Made by a program: the position numbers and the translations under genes. This document shows, one piece after another, positions 6,260 through 12,835 of a stretch of 13,696 nucleotides of DNA; the stretch's first letter is position 1, and each line of letters opens with the position of its first letter. The stretch covers positions 1 to 13,696 of the forward strand of contig JBOGEB010000114.1 of assembly GCA_050743125.1 (NCBI GenBank), given 5' to 3'. This DNA is from JBOGEB01 sp050743125. Lineage in GTDB: Bacteria > Actinomycetota > Nitriliruptoria > Euzebyales > Egibacteraceae. A model generated the notes under the pieces. It was not told where the DNA came from. It saw only the letters and a program-made list of their open reading frames with translations, and ran no database searches.

Positions 6260-6556
6260 GTGAGCGATCTCGGTCTGTACCCAGCCGACAAGTCCAGCCA
6301 GCAGATCCAGATCCAGGTCGACGACGTGCTCAAGCACGGCGTCTACTCGAATTTCCTCGTGGTGAGCCATTCGGCTCACGAGTTCACGCTCGATTTCTGC
6401 CAGGTCATGCCCGGCGGGGACGGCAGCGGCGTGAAGGCCGACGTGGTCACCCGCGTGAGGGTTGCACCGACGATGGTCGGCAAGATCCTCCGCGCGCTCG
6501 ACACGAACAGGACGGCCTACGAGGACAAATTCGGGCTGATCCGCGACATCGGGTGA
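6260..6556 (+). CDS. DUF3467 family protein
   Basis: The 98-aa protein has the characteristic core of this small uncharacterised family: HGVYSNFLVVSHSAHEFTLDF (split as HGVYSNFLVV at about 26-35 and SHSAHEFTLDF at 36-46), then a VVTRVRVAP strand (62-70) and MVGKILRALDTN (72-83) ending in a YEDKFG helix. It is soluble, with no signal or membrane segment. The GTG at 6260 is chosen because GAGAGG lies about nine bases upstream and the length then matches the family; an in-frame GTG at 6218 would add 14 unconserved residues. Function is unknown. The promoter may lie in the gap. Nothing adjacent suggests a pathway. Confidence 0.86.
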   Translation: MSDLGLYPADKSSQQIQIQVDDVLKHGVYSNFLVVSHSAHEFTLDFCQVMPGGDGSGVKADVVTRVRVAPTMVGKILRALDTNRTAYEDKFGLIRDIG

Positions 6557-6609
6557 GCGGGCCAGCTCAGGTGGGAACTCGTCCAGGTGGACGACGTTCT
6601 CGGCTCGCG

Positions 6610-6702
6610 CTCAGCTCGCGAATAACGGTCGGCGGTCAGCAACCAGACGTCGAGTTGACGCGCGACCGCGACGAGCCCCGCTTCGTATTCACCATTGACC
6701 AT
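6610..6702 (-). pseudogene. possible PIN-domain (VapC-like) fragment
   Basis: From an ATG at 6702 the minus strand reads YEAGLVAVARQLDVWLLTADR, close to the conserved end of VapC-type PIN ribonucleases (yDAxxVAlAxxLgvpLLTADRrL). The usual Asp of the first motif is Glu here. The upstream residues needed for the catalytic domain (including the first Asp) are not recognisable and the frame continues into unrelated-looking sequence, so any gene is broken. The resemblance rests on about 20 residues and could be chance. Confidence 0.25.
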
Positions 6703-6798
6703 GCGGTCAGAGCAGCACCGCTCGCCGGGCCAACGCTGCCGGCCATGACCCTCAGGCGCTGCCAGGTGTCCGCTCTCAAGACCGTCAGCGCCTTCGCT

Positions 6799-6816
6799 GT
6801 CAGGGATTTCCCTGAC
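6799..6816. repeat. 18-bp palindrome GTCAGGGA-TT-TCCCTGAC
   Basis: Two perfect 8-bp arms around TT. The loop is too small for a stable RNA hairpin, so a DNA dyad such as a protein site or an insertion scar is more likely. It sits about 150 bp upstream of the first transporter gene. Confidence 0.45.
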
Positions 6817-6966
6817 TGCGACGAGCGAGGACTTCGCTTTACTCTCCGTTTTGCGCCAATCACGACGAAGTCCGTCCGCAGCCCCCGGCGGATCAACGGG
6901 GTGTCTTGCGTAGGGTCACCGCGGCCACTGGGTTGGCGCCGGCTTGACGATGCGTGAGGAGGATGC

Positions 6967-8391
6967 GTGGCGCAGACAACCGCCCCGGCCGAGGACGCCT
7001 ACGACTACTCGTTGAAGAGGGTCATCTTCGCCTCATCCGCGGGCACGATGATCGAGTGGTACGACTTCTACATCTTCGGCACGCTTGCGGTGATTCTTTC
7101 GGATCTTTTCTACCCTGAGAAGCTGAGCGGGGGGGTCAAGCTGCTGGCGGTCCTCGCGACCTTCGCCACCGGCTTCGTCGTACGACCGTTCGGCGCCGCG
7201 TTCTTCGGGCGGATCGGCGACATCACCGGCCGCAAGTTCACGTTCTTGGTCACCATCTCGATCATGGGCGGCGCGACGTTCGCCATCGGGTTGCTGCCCA
7301 CCTACGACACGCTCGCCAAGCTTGGCGTCGGTTTCCTCGCCCCGCTCGTCCTCGTGCTCCTACGGCTCCTCCAGGGCCTCGCCCTCGGCGGGGAGTACGG
7401 CGGCGCCGCCATCTACGTCGCCGAGCACGCCCCCGACCGCCGGCGCGGCTACTTCACCTCGTACATCCAGACGACCGCGACGCTTGGGCTTCTTCTCTCA
7501 TTGATCGTCCTGGTCAGCGTACGGCTGACCGTCGGCGAGGCGGCATTCAAAACCTGGGGGTGGCGGATCCCCTTCCTGCTCTCCGGAGCCCTCGTCGCGA
7601 TCGCGCTCTACATCCGCGCGAGCCTGAAGGAGACACCCCTCTTCCGTGCGCTGAAGGCGTCCGGCAAGACCTCACGTGCCCCGCTTCGCGACAGCTGCAA
7701 GAACGGCGCGTGGAAGCTCATGGCGCTCGCGCTGTTCGGCGCCACCGCCGGCCAGGGGGTCGTCTGGTACACGGGCCAGTTCTACGCGCTGTTCTTCCTC
7801 CAGAACGTGCTCAAGGTCAGCCTCGTTCAATCGAGCGTGATCGTCGGCATCGTGCTCGTCCTCGCGACGCCGTTCTTCCTCGTGTTCGGATCGCTGTCCG
7901 ACAGAATTGGACGCAAGCCGATCATGCTGGCCGGTTGCGCCCTCGCTGCGGTGACCTACCTCCCGCTTTATCGAGCCATGACTGCCGCCGCCTGCGGCGC
8001 TCCCCCAACCGGAGGTTTCACCACGAATTTTGTGTGCAGCCCCGCCAGTCCGGTGGCGCTCGGCGCATTGATCTTCATGCAGGTGATCTACGTCACGATG
8101 GTCTACGGGCCGATCGCGGCGTTCCTCGTCGAGCTGTTCCCCGGCCGGGTTCGGTACACGTCGCTGTCGCTGCCGTACCACATCGGCAACGGCGTGTTCG
8201 GCGGCCTCGTGCCCTTCGTGGCCACGGCGATCGTCGCCCGGACCGGCAACATCTACGCCGGTCTCGCGTACCCGATCGCCGTCGCCGTCATGACGTTCTT
8301 CGTCGGCCTGCTCCTGCTCCGCGAGACGAGCACCAACCGGATCTACGAGGAGGTCGGTGTCGCTCCAGTCCCCGCCGGCAGCTCCCAGTAG
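6967..8391 (+). CDS. MFS transporter, metabolite:H+ symporter (MHS) type, copy 1
   Basis: This 474-aa inner-membrane protein should have 12 membrane segments and import a small organic acid, osmolyte or similar metabolite with protons; the substrate cannot be told. Family marks are SSAGTMIEWYDFYIFG (23-38) in segment 1, the loop 2-3 motif GRIGDITGRK (81-90), RLLQGLALGGEYGGAAIY (133-150) in segment 4, the mid-protein KETPLF (221-226), and the second-half motif GSLSDRIGRK (308-317). The GTG at 6967 is the start, with GAGGAGGA just upstream at good spacing. It ends TSTNRIYEEVG, as does the next gene. It is followed after 218 bp by a close paralogue in the same direction. Confidence 0.93.
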   Translation: MAQTTAPAEDAYDYSLKRVIFASSAGTMIEWYDFYIFGTLAVILSDLFYPEKLSGGVKLLAVLATFATGFVVRPFGAAFFGRIGDITGRKFTFLVTISIMGGATFAIGLLPTYDTLAKLGVGFLAPLVLVLLRLLQGLALGGEYGGAAIYVAEHAPDRRRGYFTSYIQTTATLGLLLSLIVLVSVRLTVGEAAFKTWGWRIPFLLSGALVAIALYIRASLKETPLFRALKASGKTSRAPLRDSCKNGAWKLMALALFGATAGQGVVWYTGQFYALFFLQNVLKVSLVQSSVIVGIVLVLATPFFLVFGSLSDRIGRKPIMLAGCALAAVTYLPLYRAMTAAACGAPPTGGFTTNFVCSPASPVALGALIFMQVIYVTMVYGPIAAFLVELFPGRVRYTSLSLPYHIGNGVFGGLVPFVATAIVARTGNIYAGLAYPIAVAVMTFFVGLLLLRETSTNRIYEEVGVAPVPAGSSQ

Positions 8392-8609
8392 CGCCGGGCG
8401 CGCCCGAGCGCTGAGCGCACAGCCGCACGGACCGCGTGCATGCCCACCGTTGCGGGATTCGCCCTGCTCAAGTCGCGCCCGTTAGGATCCGCGAGCCGCG
8501 CGGACCACTAACGCAGCGACGTGCCGCGCGGCGGGAGGACGCGGGACCCAGGACTTCACCCGGGCCTCTCAATATTTGGGGGCGGACTTCTATCTGCAGA
8601 GGAGGCCGC
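8392..8609 (+). other. spacer between the two transporters
   Basis: It contains CGGGCGCGCCCG (8395-8406), a 12-bp palindrome just after the first gene's stop that might aid termination, and AGAGGAGG (8599-8604) before the second ATG. I see no clear -35/-10 pair and no coding sequence, although the second gene's frame stays open back to 8436. Confidence 0.4.
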
Positions 8610-10007
8610 ATGGCCGGGCGGACGGCTGGCAGGCACGCGCAGATGTACACCTTCTCGCTGAGGAAGATCATCTTCGCGTCGTCCATCGGCACGATGATCG
8701 AGTGGTACGACTTCTACATCTTCGGCAGCCTGGTCACCGTCCTGGCCACGGTGTTCTTCCCCAAAGGCAACGAGGCCGCCGCGTTCCTGTCCACGCTGGC
8801 GACGTTCGCGATCGGGTTCGTGGTACGTCCCTTCGGCGCCGTGCTCTTCGGCCGGATCGGCGACCTCATCGGCCGCAAGTTCACCTTCCTCGTCACGATG
8901 TCGATCATGGGCGGCGCGACGTTCACCGTCGGGCTGCTGCCCTCCTACGAGACGGTCGGGTGGTTGGCCCCGGGGATCCTCGTGATCCTGCGGCTGCTCC
9001 AAGGCCTCGCCCTCGGCGGGGAGTACGGCGGGGCCGCGATCTACGTCGCCGAGCACGCTCCAGACCACAAACGCGGCTTCTTCACCGCCTACATCCAGAC
9101 CACCGCGACCCTCGGCCTGGTCATCTCGCTCATCATCGTCGCGAGCACCGAGGCGCTCCTCGGCGCCGAGGCCTTCAACGCCTACGGCTGGCGCATCCCC
9201 TTCCTGCTCTCCGGCTTCCTGGTCGGGCTCGCGCTCTACGTCCGGGCAAACCTGAAAGAGACACCCCTGTTCGACCGGCTCAAGGCGACCGGCAAGACCT
9301 CCAGTGCCCCGCTCCGAGACAGCTTCCGCAACGGCGCGTGGAAGCTCATGACGCTCGCGCTGTTCGGCGCCACCGCAGGCCAGGGCGTCGTCTGGTACAC
9401 GGCCCAGTTCTACTCGCTCGTGTTCCTCCAGAAGGTGCTGAAGCTGTCGATCATCGAGTCGAGCGTGCTCGTCGGCATCGCGCTGGTTCTGGCGACGCCG
9501 TTCTTCCTCGTGTTCGGGTCGCTCTCAGACAGAATTGGGCGCAAACCGATCATCATGGCCGGGTGCGCCCTGGGCGCCCTGACGTTCATCCCACTGTTCA
9601 AGCTGATGACCTCCGCCGCTTGTGGCCCTCAGCCGCTCGCCGCCGAGGTGGGGTCCTGCTCGCCGACCAACGCCACCATGATCGTCCTTGCCGTCTTTCT
9701 GCTCGTGCTCTACGTCACGATGGTCTACGGGCCGATGGCGGCGTTCCTCGTGGAGCTGTTCCCCGGAAAGATCCGCTACACCTCGCTGTCCCTGCCTTAC
9801 CACATCGGCAACGGCATGTTCGGGGGCATCGTGCCGGTCGTGGCCACGGCGATCACGGCTCGAACCGGCAACATCTACGCGGGCCTCGCGTACCCGATCG
9901 CCGTCGCCGCCATGACGTTCTTCGTCGGCCTGCTCCTGCTCCGCGAGACGAGCACCAACCGGATCTACGAGGAGATCGGCGTCGCGCCTGTCCCCGTCGG
10001 CCAGTAA
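8610..10007 (+). CDS. MFS transporter, metabolite:H+ symporter (MHS) type, copy 2
   Basis: The 465-aa paralogue of the preceding transporter aligns over its whole length, at roughly three identical residues in four by eye. It shares SSIGTMIEWYDFYIFG, GRIGDLIGRK (81-90), RLLQGLALGGEYGGAAIY and GSLSDRIGRK. The main differences are the loop after segment 1 (FFPKGNEAAAF against FYPEKLSGGVK) and the loop after the second GRK region (AACGPQPLAAEVGSCSP against AACGAPPTGGFTTNFVCSP), the parts most likely to alter substrate range. The start at 8610 has AGAGGAGG upstream; the frame is open to 8436 but that part is unconserved. A tandem duplication is the simplest origin. Substrate unknown. Confidence 0.93.
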   Translation: MAGRTAGRHAQMYTFSLRKIIFASSIGTMIEWYDFYIFGSLVTVLATVFFPKGNEAAAFLSTLATFAIGFVVRPFGAVLFGRIGDLIGRKFTFLVTMSIMGGATFTVGLLPSYETVGWLAPGILVILRLLQGLALGGEYGGAAIYVAEHAPDHKRGFFTAYIQTTATLGLVISLIIVASTEALLGAEAFNAYGWRIPFLLSGFLVGLALYVRANLKETPLFDRLKATGKTSSAPLRDSFRNGAWKLMTLALFGATAGQGVVWYTAQFYSLVFLQKVLKLSIIESSVLVGIALVLATPFFLVFGSLSDRIGRKPIIMAGCALGALTFIPLFKLMTSAACGPQPLAAEVGSCSPTNATMIVLAVFLLVLYVTMVYGPMAAFLVELFPGKIRYTSLSLPYHIGNGMFGGIVPVVATAITARTGNIYAGLAYPIAVAAMTFFVGLLLLRETSTNRIYEEIGVAPVPVGQ

Positions 10008-10029
10008 GCGTCCTCCGCACAACAGGCGA

Positions 10030-10035
10030 TAGCCT
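10030..10035 (+). promoter_or_regulatory. candidate -10 box for a leaderless transcript
   Basis: TAGCCT matches TANNNT and ends 9 bases before the ATG at 10044, which has no ribosome-binding sequence. Transcription would start at or within about two bases of the ATG, giving a leaderless message, common in actinobacteria. No good -35 is seen. Confidence 0.35.
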
Positions 10036-10043
10036 CGCCCGCG

Positions 10044-10751
10044 ATGCGTGACGACTGGCGGGTGCTGCCCCTAGAGGTGGGCGAGGCGCAGGCGCTGCTC
10101 GACCGTGGGCTCGCGCTGCTCGAGGCCCTTGCCGGCGACCCGACGCCGACCCTGCGCTGGTACCAGGCGAGCGCGCCCGCCATCGTGGTGGGGCGCGGCC
10201 AGGCCGGTGCGCTGTTCAGCAGCGACGCCCTGGAGGTCGTCACGCGCTTCTCCGGCGGCGGCGCCGTCCTGCTCGACGCCGACATCCTCTCCCTTGACGT
10301 GCTCCTCCCGTCGGCCCATCCCTGCCTCGACGGCGACCTCGGCGCGGTCTTCGCCCGCGTGGGCGGGGCGTGGGCCCGCGCGCTGCGCGGCCTCGGCGTG
10401 CCCGCCGTGACGGTCTGGGACGGGCCAGCGACGGCGCGGCGGCGCGGAACCGACCGTGAGCGGCTGCTCGCCGCGGTCTGCTACGCAACGCTCGGGCGCG
10501 GCGAGGTGCTCGCGGGCGGGCGCAAACTCGTCGGCCTCGCTCAGCGCCGACGCCGGGCGGGCGCGCTCGTCCAATGCGGCCTCCTCCGCCGCTGGCGGCC
10601 CGCCCGGCTGCTCCAGACTCTCGGTGCGGACCCCGACGATGCGGACATCTCCCGTCACGCCGTCGGGCTCGCCGACCTGCTCACCGCCCCTCCGCCCGAT
10701 CCGGTCTTGATGCGCGCGGTGGAGCGGGCGATGCGAACCGCACGGTCATGA
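10044..10751 (+). CDS. lipoate-protein ligase / octanoyltransferase family protein
   Basis: The 235-aa product has the BPL/LPL fold motifs of enzymes that attach lipoate or octanoate to lipoyl domains. These are WYQASAPAIVVGRGQ (39-53, with the xxPxxxxGRxQ pattern), TRFSGGGAVLLD (67-78, the RRxSGGGAVxxD motif, with the second Arg replaced by Phe), and GRKLVGLAQRRRR (159-171) with the conserved Lys161. Cys146 (AAVCYATLGRGEV) lies where LipM/LipL-type transferases carry their acyl-accepting cysteine, so an octanoyltransferase or amidotransferase is as likely as an ATP-dependent ligase. The protein is shorter than E. coli LplA and lacks its C-terminal domain. It starts at an ATG without a ribosome-binding site. 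It follows the transporter by 36 bp but seems to have its own promoter. Confidence 0.85.
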   Translation: MRDDWRVLPLEVGEAQALLDRGLALLEALAGDPTPTLRWYQASAPAIVVGRGQAGALFSSDALEVVTRFSGGGAVLLDADILSLDVLLPSAHPCLDGDLGAVFARVGGAWARALRGLGVPAVTVWDGPATARRRGTDRERLLAAVCYATLGRGEVLAGGRKLVGLAQRRRRAGALVQCGLLRRWRPARLLQTLGADPDDADISRHAVGLADLLTAPPPDPVLMRAVERAMRTARS

Positions 10752-10845
10752 TCTCAGCACGCCGATCGTCGGGTTCTGCCCGCGCATTGCGCGACGCCGC
10801 TCCCGACGAGGTCGCTGCAGACCTGTTGCACGCCCCACCGGCCAC

Positions 10846-10867
10846 GGCGCCTTCTCTCAGAGGCGCC
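10846..10867. terminator. bidirectional terminator hairpin
   Basis: GGCGCCT and AGGCGCC form a perfect 7-bp stem with loop TCTCTCAG. On the plus strand it is followed by TTAT and lies about 95 bp after the lipoate-family gene. On the minus strand it starts 5 bp after the stop of the hydrophobic peptide gene. It sits between convergent genes and suits both. TCTCAGAGGCG occurs twice here (10855-10865 and 10871-10881). Confidence 0.6.
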
Positions 10868-10872
10868 TTATC

Positions 10873-11025
10873 TCAGAGGCGAGTCCGCCGCCCCCGATAC
10901 CCAGAGAACGCGCCGACCAGTAACAGAACAAGCGCGATGACCAGCAGCCACGTGAGGCCCTCGACGAACAACCCGACGCCCCCGAACAGCAGGGCCAGGA
11001 TCAGCAGCAGCACAACCAGGCTCAC
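10873..11025 (-). CDS. small hydrophobic membrane peptide (50 aa)
   Basis: The GTG at 11025 follows AAGGAGG at a 5-base spacing, a near-ideal ribosome-binding site. The peptide has two hydrophobic segments (about 2-17, SLVVLLLILALLFGGV, and 24-42) separated by GLFVEGL, and ends with a basic tail SGYRGRRTRL. That predicts a two-span membrane peptide. Such 50-aa hydrophobic proteins are common in actinobacteria and often appear in stress regulons, but their job is unknown. The frame is open to 11292 with no support for the extra part. The 5' leader has a 9-bp hairpin and, upstream, a SigB/SigF-like promoter. A terminator follows the stop at once. Confidence 0.78.
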   Translation of the reverse strand: MSLVVLLLILALLFGGVGLFVEGLTWLLVIALVLLLVGAFSGYRGRRTRL

Positions 11026-11043
11026 AGCCCCCTCCTTCCGAAC

Positions 11044-11066
11044 ATCGGCTTGAACGGCAAGCCGAT
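11044..11066 (-). promoter_or_regulatory. 9-bp leader hairpin before the hydrophobic peptide
   Basis: ATCGGCTTG and CAAGCCGAT form a perfect stem with a 5-base loop, between the candidate promoter and the ribosome-binding site of the 50-aa gene. It may stabilise the message or control its translation; no T-tract follows. Confidence 0.45.
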
Positions 11067-11078
11067 CTCTAGGTGAAG

Positions 11079-11105
11079 TTTTCCCATCTCTACCGACACT
11101 GAAAC
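11079..11105 (-). promoter_or_regulatory. weak SigB/SigF-like promoter for the 50-aa peptide
   Basis: On the minus strand GTTT, 16 bp, GGGAAA resembles the stress-sigma pattern GTTT-N15-17-GGGTA, with one mismatch in the -10. Transcription would start near 11072, about 47 bases before the GTG. Confidence 0.35.
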
Positions 11106-11228
11106 CTTCCCGTGTCACCTTATGACCCCGGCGGCGTGCCGGCCAGCGCCTCATCGAGATCGGCCTGCCAGAGGCTCTCGGGCGCCTGGTTCGCCAGCGA
11201 GGCCTCCGCTCGCTTTCGGGATCACGGA

Positions 11229-11984
11229 TCATGGCCTCAGCGCGGCGAGCAGCGGGATCGCGGCGATCTTCTCCTCGGTCAGCTCCTTCCATATGATCCT
11301 CTCTGGCCGGCGCCGGCCGTCGCCGCAGACGATCACCTCGTCGGGCGTGACGATCAGGTCGAGCGGCACGTCATGCGCGGCGAGCGGGATGCGGCCCGGC
11401 TCCAGCACCTGCGCTGGGTGGACGGTCGTGGCGACGACGGTGTCCAGGCCGATCAGCCCGGCTTCGGTCGCAAGCGCGAACTCAAGGTCGCTGAACCCGC
11501 CGCCCTTGCCGAGCCGCGCTCCCGTCGGGTCGACTGCCACGCAGCCGCAGACGACGAGGTCGACCGGTTCCAGGGCGTCGATGGACACGGTCCGCCCGTA
11601 GCGGCTCGCGCCCTTGATCGACGAGGCCTGCCGGGCAGAGACCGTCAGGACGCGCGCGTCGAGCAGGAAGAACGGATCCGGCTCGGCCAGCCGCGGGACC
11701 GCCATGTAGAGCATGAGCCCGTCCTCCAACGCACGCTGGCGGACCGGCCACTGCGGCGAGTCGGGGTTCGCCTTGACCGCGCCCACGCCCTTCCAAACCT
11801 CGGTCCCGCGCAGCCGCTCGGCCGCAGCCTCGGCCCCGACGAAGTTCGGGATCCGGCCCCAGGTGCCGGGGAACCGCGCCGCGCCCGCATGCTGGAGCGC
11901 GGCCCAGGCCTCCTCCCTCAGCGCGCGCTTGGCCGCGAGGACCTCGGGGTCGCCGCCCGCGTCAGCGCTGTGATCATGGACCAT
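11229..11984 (-). CDS. 5-formyltetrahydrofolate cyclo-ligase-like protein (COG0212 paralogue)
   Basis: The classical enzyme closes 5-formyl-THF to methenyl-THF using ATP. The 251-aa product has the COG0212 signature GARLGKGGGFSDLE (155-168), preceded by VVCGCVAVDP and followed by TTVHPAQVL and HDVPLDLIVTPDEVIVCG. The KANPDSPQWPVR segment (71-82), the VPLDLIVTP ending and the PERIIWKELTEEK tail (about 226-240) match the plant/animal/bacterial 5-FCL-like (MTHFSD-type) branch rather than YgfA. Comparative genomics has tied that branch to thiamin metabolism (from memory), so true cyclo-ligase activity is uncertain. The start is the ATG at 11984, with no clear ribosome-binding site. The gene begins 11 bp after the stop of the diiron-oxidase-like gene, so the two should be co-transcribed. 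A small CCGGC/GCCGG hairpin (11128-11142) lies downstream. Confidence 0.85.
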   Translation of the reverse strand: MVHDHSADAGGDPEVLAAKRALREEAWAALQHAGAARFPGTWGRIPNFVGAEAAAERLRGTEVWKGVGAVKANPDSPQWPVRQRALEDGLMLYMAVPRLAEPDPFFLLDARVLTVSARQASSIKGASRYGRTVSIDALEPVDLVVCGCVAVDPTGARLGKGGGFSDLEFALATEAGLIGLDTVVATTVHPAQVLEPGRIPLAAHDVPLDLIVTPDEVIVCGDGRRRPERIIWKELTEEKIAAIPLLAALRP

Positions 11985-11995
11985 GGCCGACGAGG

Positions 11996-12736
11996 CTACT
12001 GAGCTCGAGGCCTGGAAGTCGTTGCGCTTCGGTCAAGGTTCGCGGTGAGGCGGACCGTGCGGCCCTCGACAGGGAGCCCCGCCCGAAGCGAGGTACGCCC
12101 CGCGTCCCACGCGTGGAGCAGGTGACGGGTGAGCCGAGCCTCGAGCATGGTGATCGCCTGCGCGCCGAACAGCACATCCCCGAGCAGCTCGGGCTCGTCC
12201 GCCACGAGCCCGCCGGCCAGGCCCCGCACCGCGACCGTCTGGTGGTGGGCGTCGGCGACGACGTGCGTGTCGTAGAACAGTCGGGCCCATGGCCCGAACC
12301 CGTGACGGCGCAGGGCGACCGAGTAGCGGCCCATCGGTTCGACCGACGTCATCTCGAACACGGCGAGATGCCCGATCAACGCGCCACGCCACCGGCGGTG
12401 AAGGCCGAAGCCCGAGACGAGGTTGACCGTCGCAAGGGTGGGGCCAGGAATAAGGTCCAAGTAGGCGCCATAGGTGTCGTCCAGCCCGAGTTCGCGCATC
12501 GAGAGCGCGAACAGCTCGGCGTGCATGTCCTTCTGCACGCCCTGGCCATACTCGTCCGCCTGGATCTCGACCAACGCCGCCTTCGCCGCTCCCGCAAGGC
12601 GCGGTAGGGCCCAGCTGTGCGGATCAGCCTCTTTGAGCTGGTACGCCGAGCGGTGCACGGTGAACTCCAGCAGCTGCTCGAGCGTTGCCCGCTCGGCCAT
12701 GTACTCCGAACTTGAGCGCCGCACGAACCCGCACAC
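11996..12736 (-). CDS. heme-oxygenase-like diiron oxidase (HDO) family protein
   Basis: The 246-aa all-helical protein belongs to the 'iron-containing redox enzyme' (Haem_oxygenas_2) group. It has YQLKEADPHSWALPRL (32-47), ALVEIQADEYGQG (54-66), MHAELF, the GLHRRWRGALIGHLAVFEMTS region and FYDTHVVADAHH. Six likely metal ligands are present with HDO spacing: E36, E62, H72, then H158, D162, H165 (H-x3-D-x2-H). Members use a diiron centre and O2 for diverse oxidations, so the substrate is unknown. Many relatives have about 80-100 more N-terminal residues. Here a TGA lies in frame shortly upstream of the GTG at 12736, and the hemerythrin promoter region begins there, so this version is short. An ATG at 12700 is an alternative start. 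It leads an operon with the cyclo-ligase-like gene. Confidence 0.82.
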   Translation of the reverse strand: MCGFVRRSSSEYMAERATLEQLLEFTVHRSAYQLKEADPHSWALPRLAGAAKAALVEIQADEYGQGVQKDMHAELFALSMRELGLDDTYGAYLDLIPGPTLATVNLVSGFGLHRRWRGALIGHLAVFEMTSVEPMGRYSVALRRHGFGPWARLFYDTHVVADAHHQTVAVRGLAGGLVADEPELLGDVLFGAQAITMLEARLTRHLLHAWDAGRTSLRAGLPVEGRTVRLTANLDRSATTSRPRAQ

Positions 12737-12771
12737 CGTCGCGGTCTCCGCGCCGCAGCTCGAAAGTCATG

Positions 12772-12797
12772 GTGTCGGAAGAAGGCGGTATGGGTAA
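12772..12797 (+). promoter_or_regulatory. SigB/SigF-like promoter for the hemerythrin gene
   Basis: GTGT (12772-12775), a 16-bp spacer and GGGTAA (12792-12797) match the actinobacterial general-stress promoter pattern (GNNT-N14-16-GGGTAY; GTTT-N15-17-GGGTA). The predicted start near 12804 leaves a 30-base leader holding the ribosome-binding site. Confidence 0.55.
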
Positions 12798-12835
12798 GTA
12801 CGGTCCCGGCTTTGTCCCACAGGAGAGGAGACGCC

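Larger units (their letters stand above)
6557..6966. other. 410-bp stretch without a convincing gene
   Basis: Frames are open on both strands, but none has a start with a ribosome-binding site plus a recognisable protein. The plus frame from 6553 overlaps the DUF3467 stop and looks non-coding. What can be seen is a PIN-like peptide on the minus strand (6610-6702), an 18-bp palindrome (6799-6816), and the ribosome-binding site of the next gene at its right edge (6955-6963). It may be a decayed toxin-antitoxin or mobile-element scar. Confidence 0.5.

Noticed and set aside
6553..6957. A 134-codon plus-strand frame between DUF3467 and the first transporter
   Set aside because: Poor start context, Arg/Ser/Pro-rich composition and no recognisable domain; competing frames on the other strand look equally coding.
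7560..8414. Long alternate frames inside both transporters (also 8576-10051)
   Set aside because: They are Arg/Pro-rich +1/+2 shadows, and the same kind of shadow occurs in both paralogues because the DNA is alike.
11112..12002. A 296-codon plus-strand frame opposite the cyclo-ligase-like gene
   Set aside because: Antisense shadow; the minus-strand product has clear COG0212 motifs.
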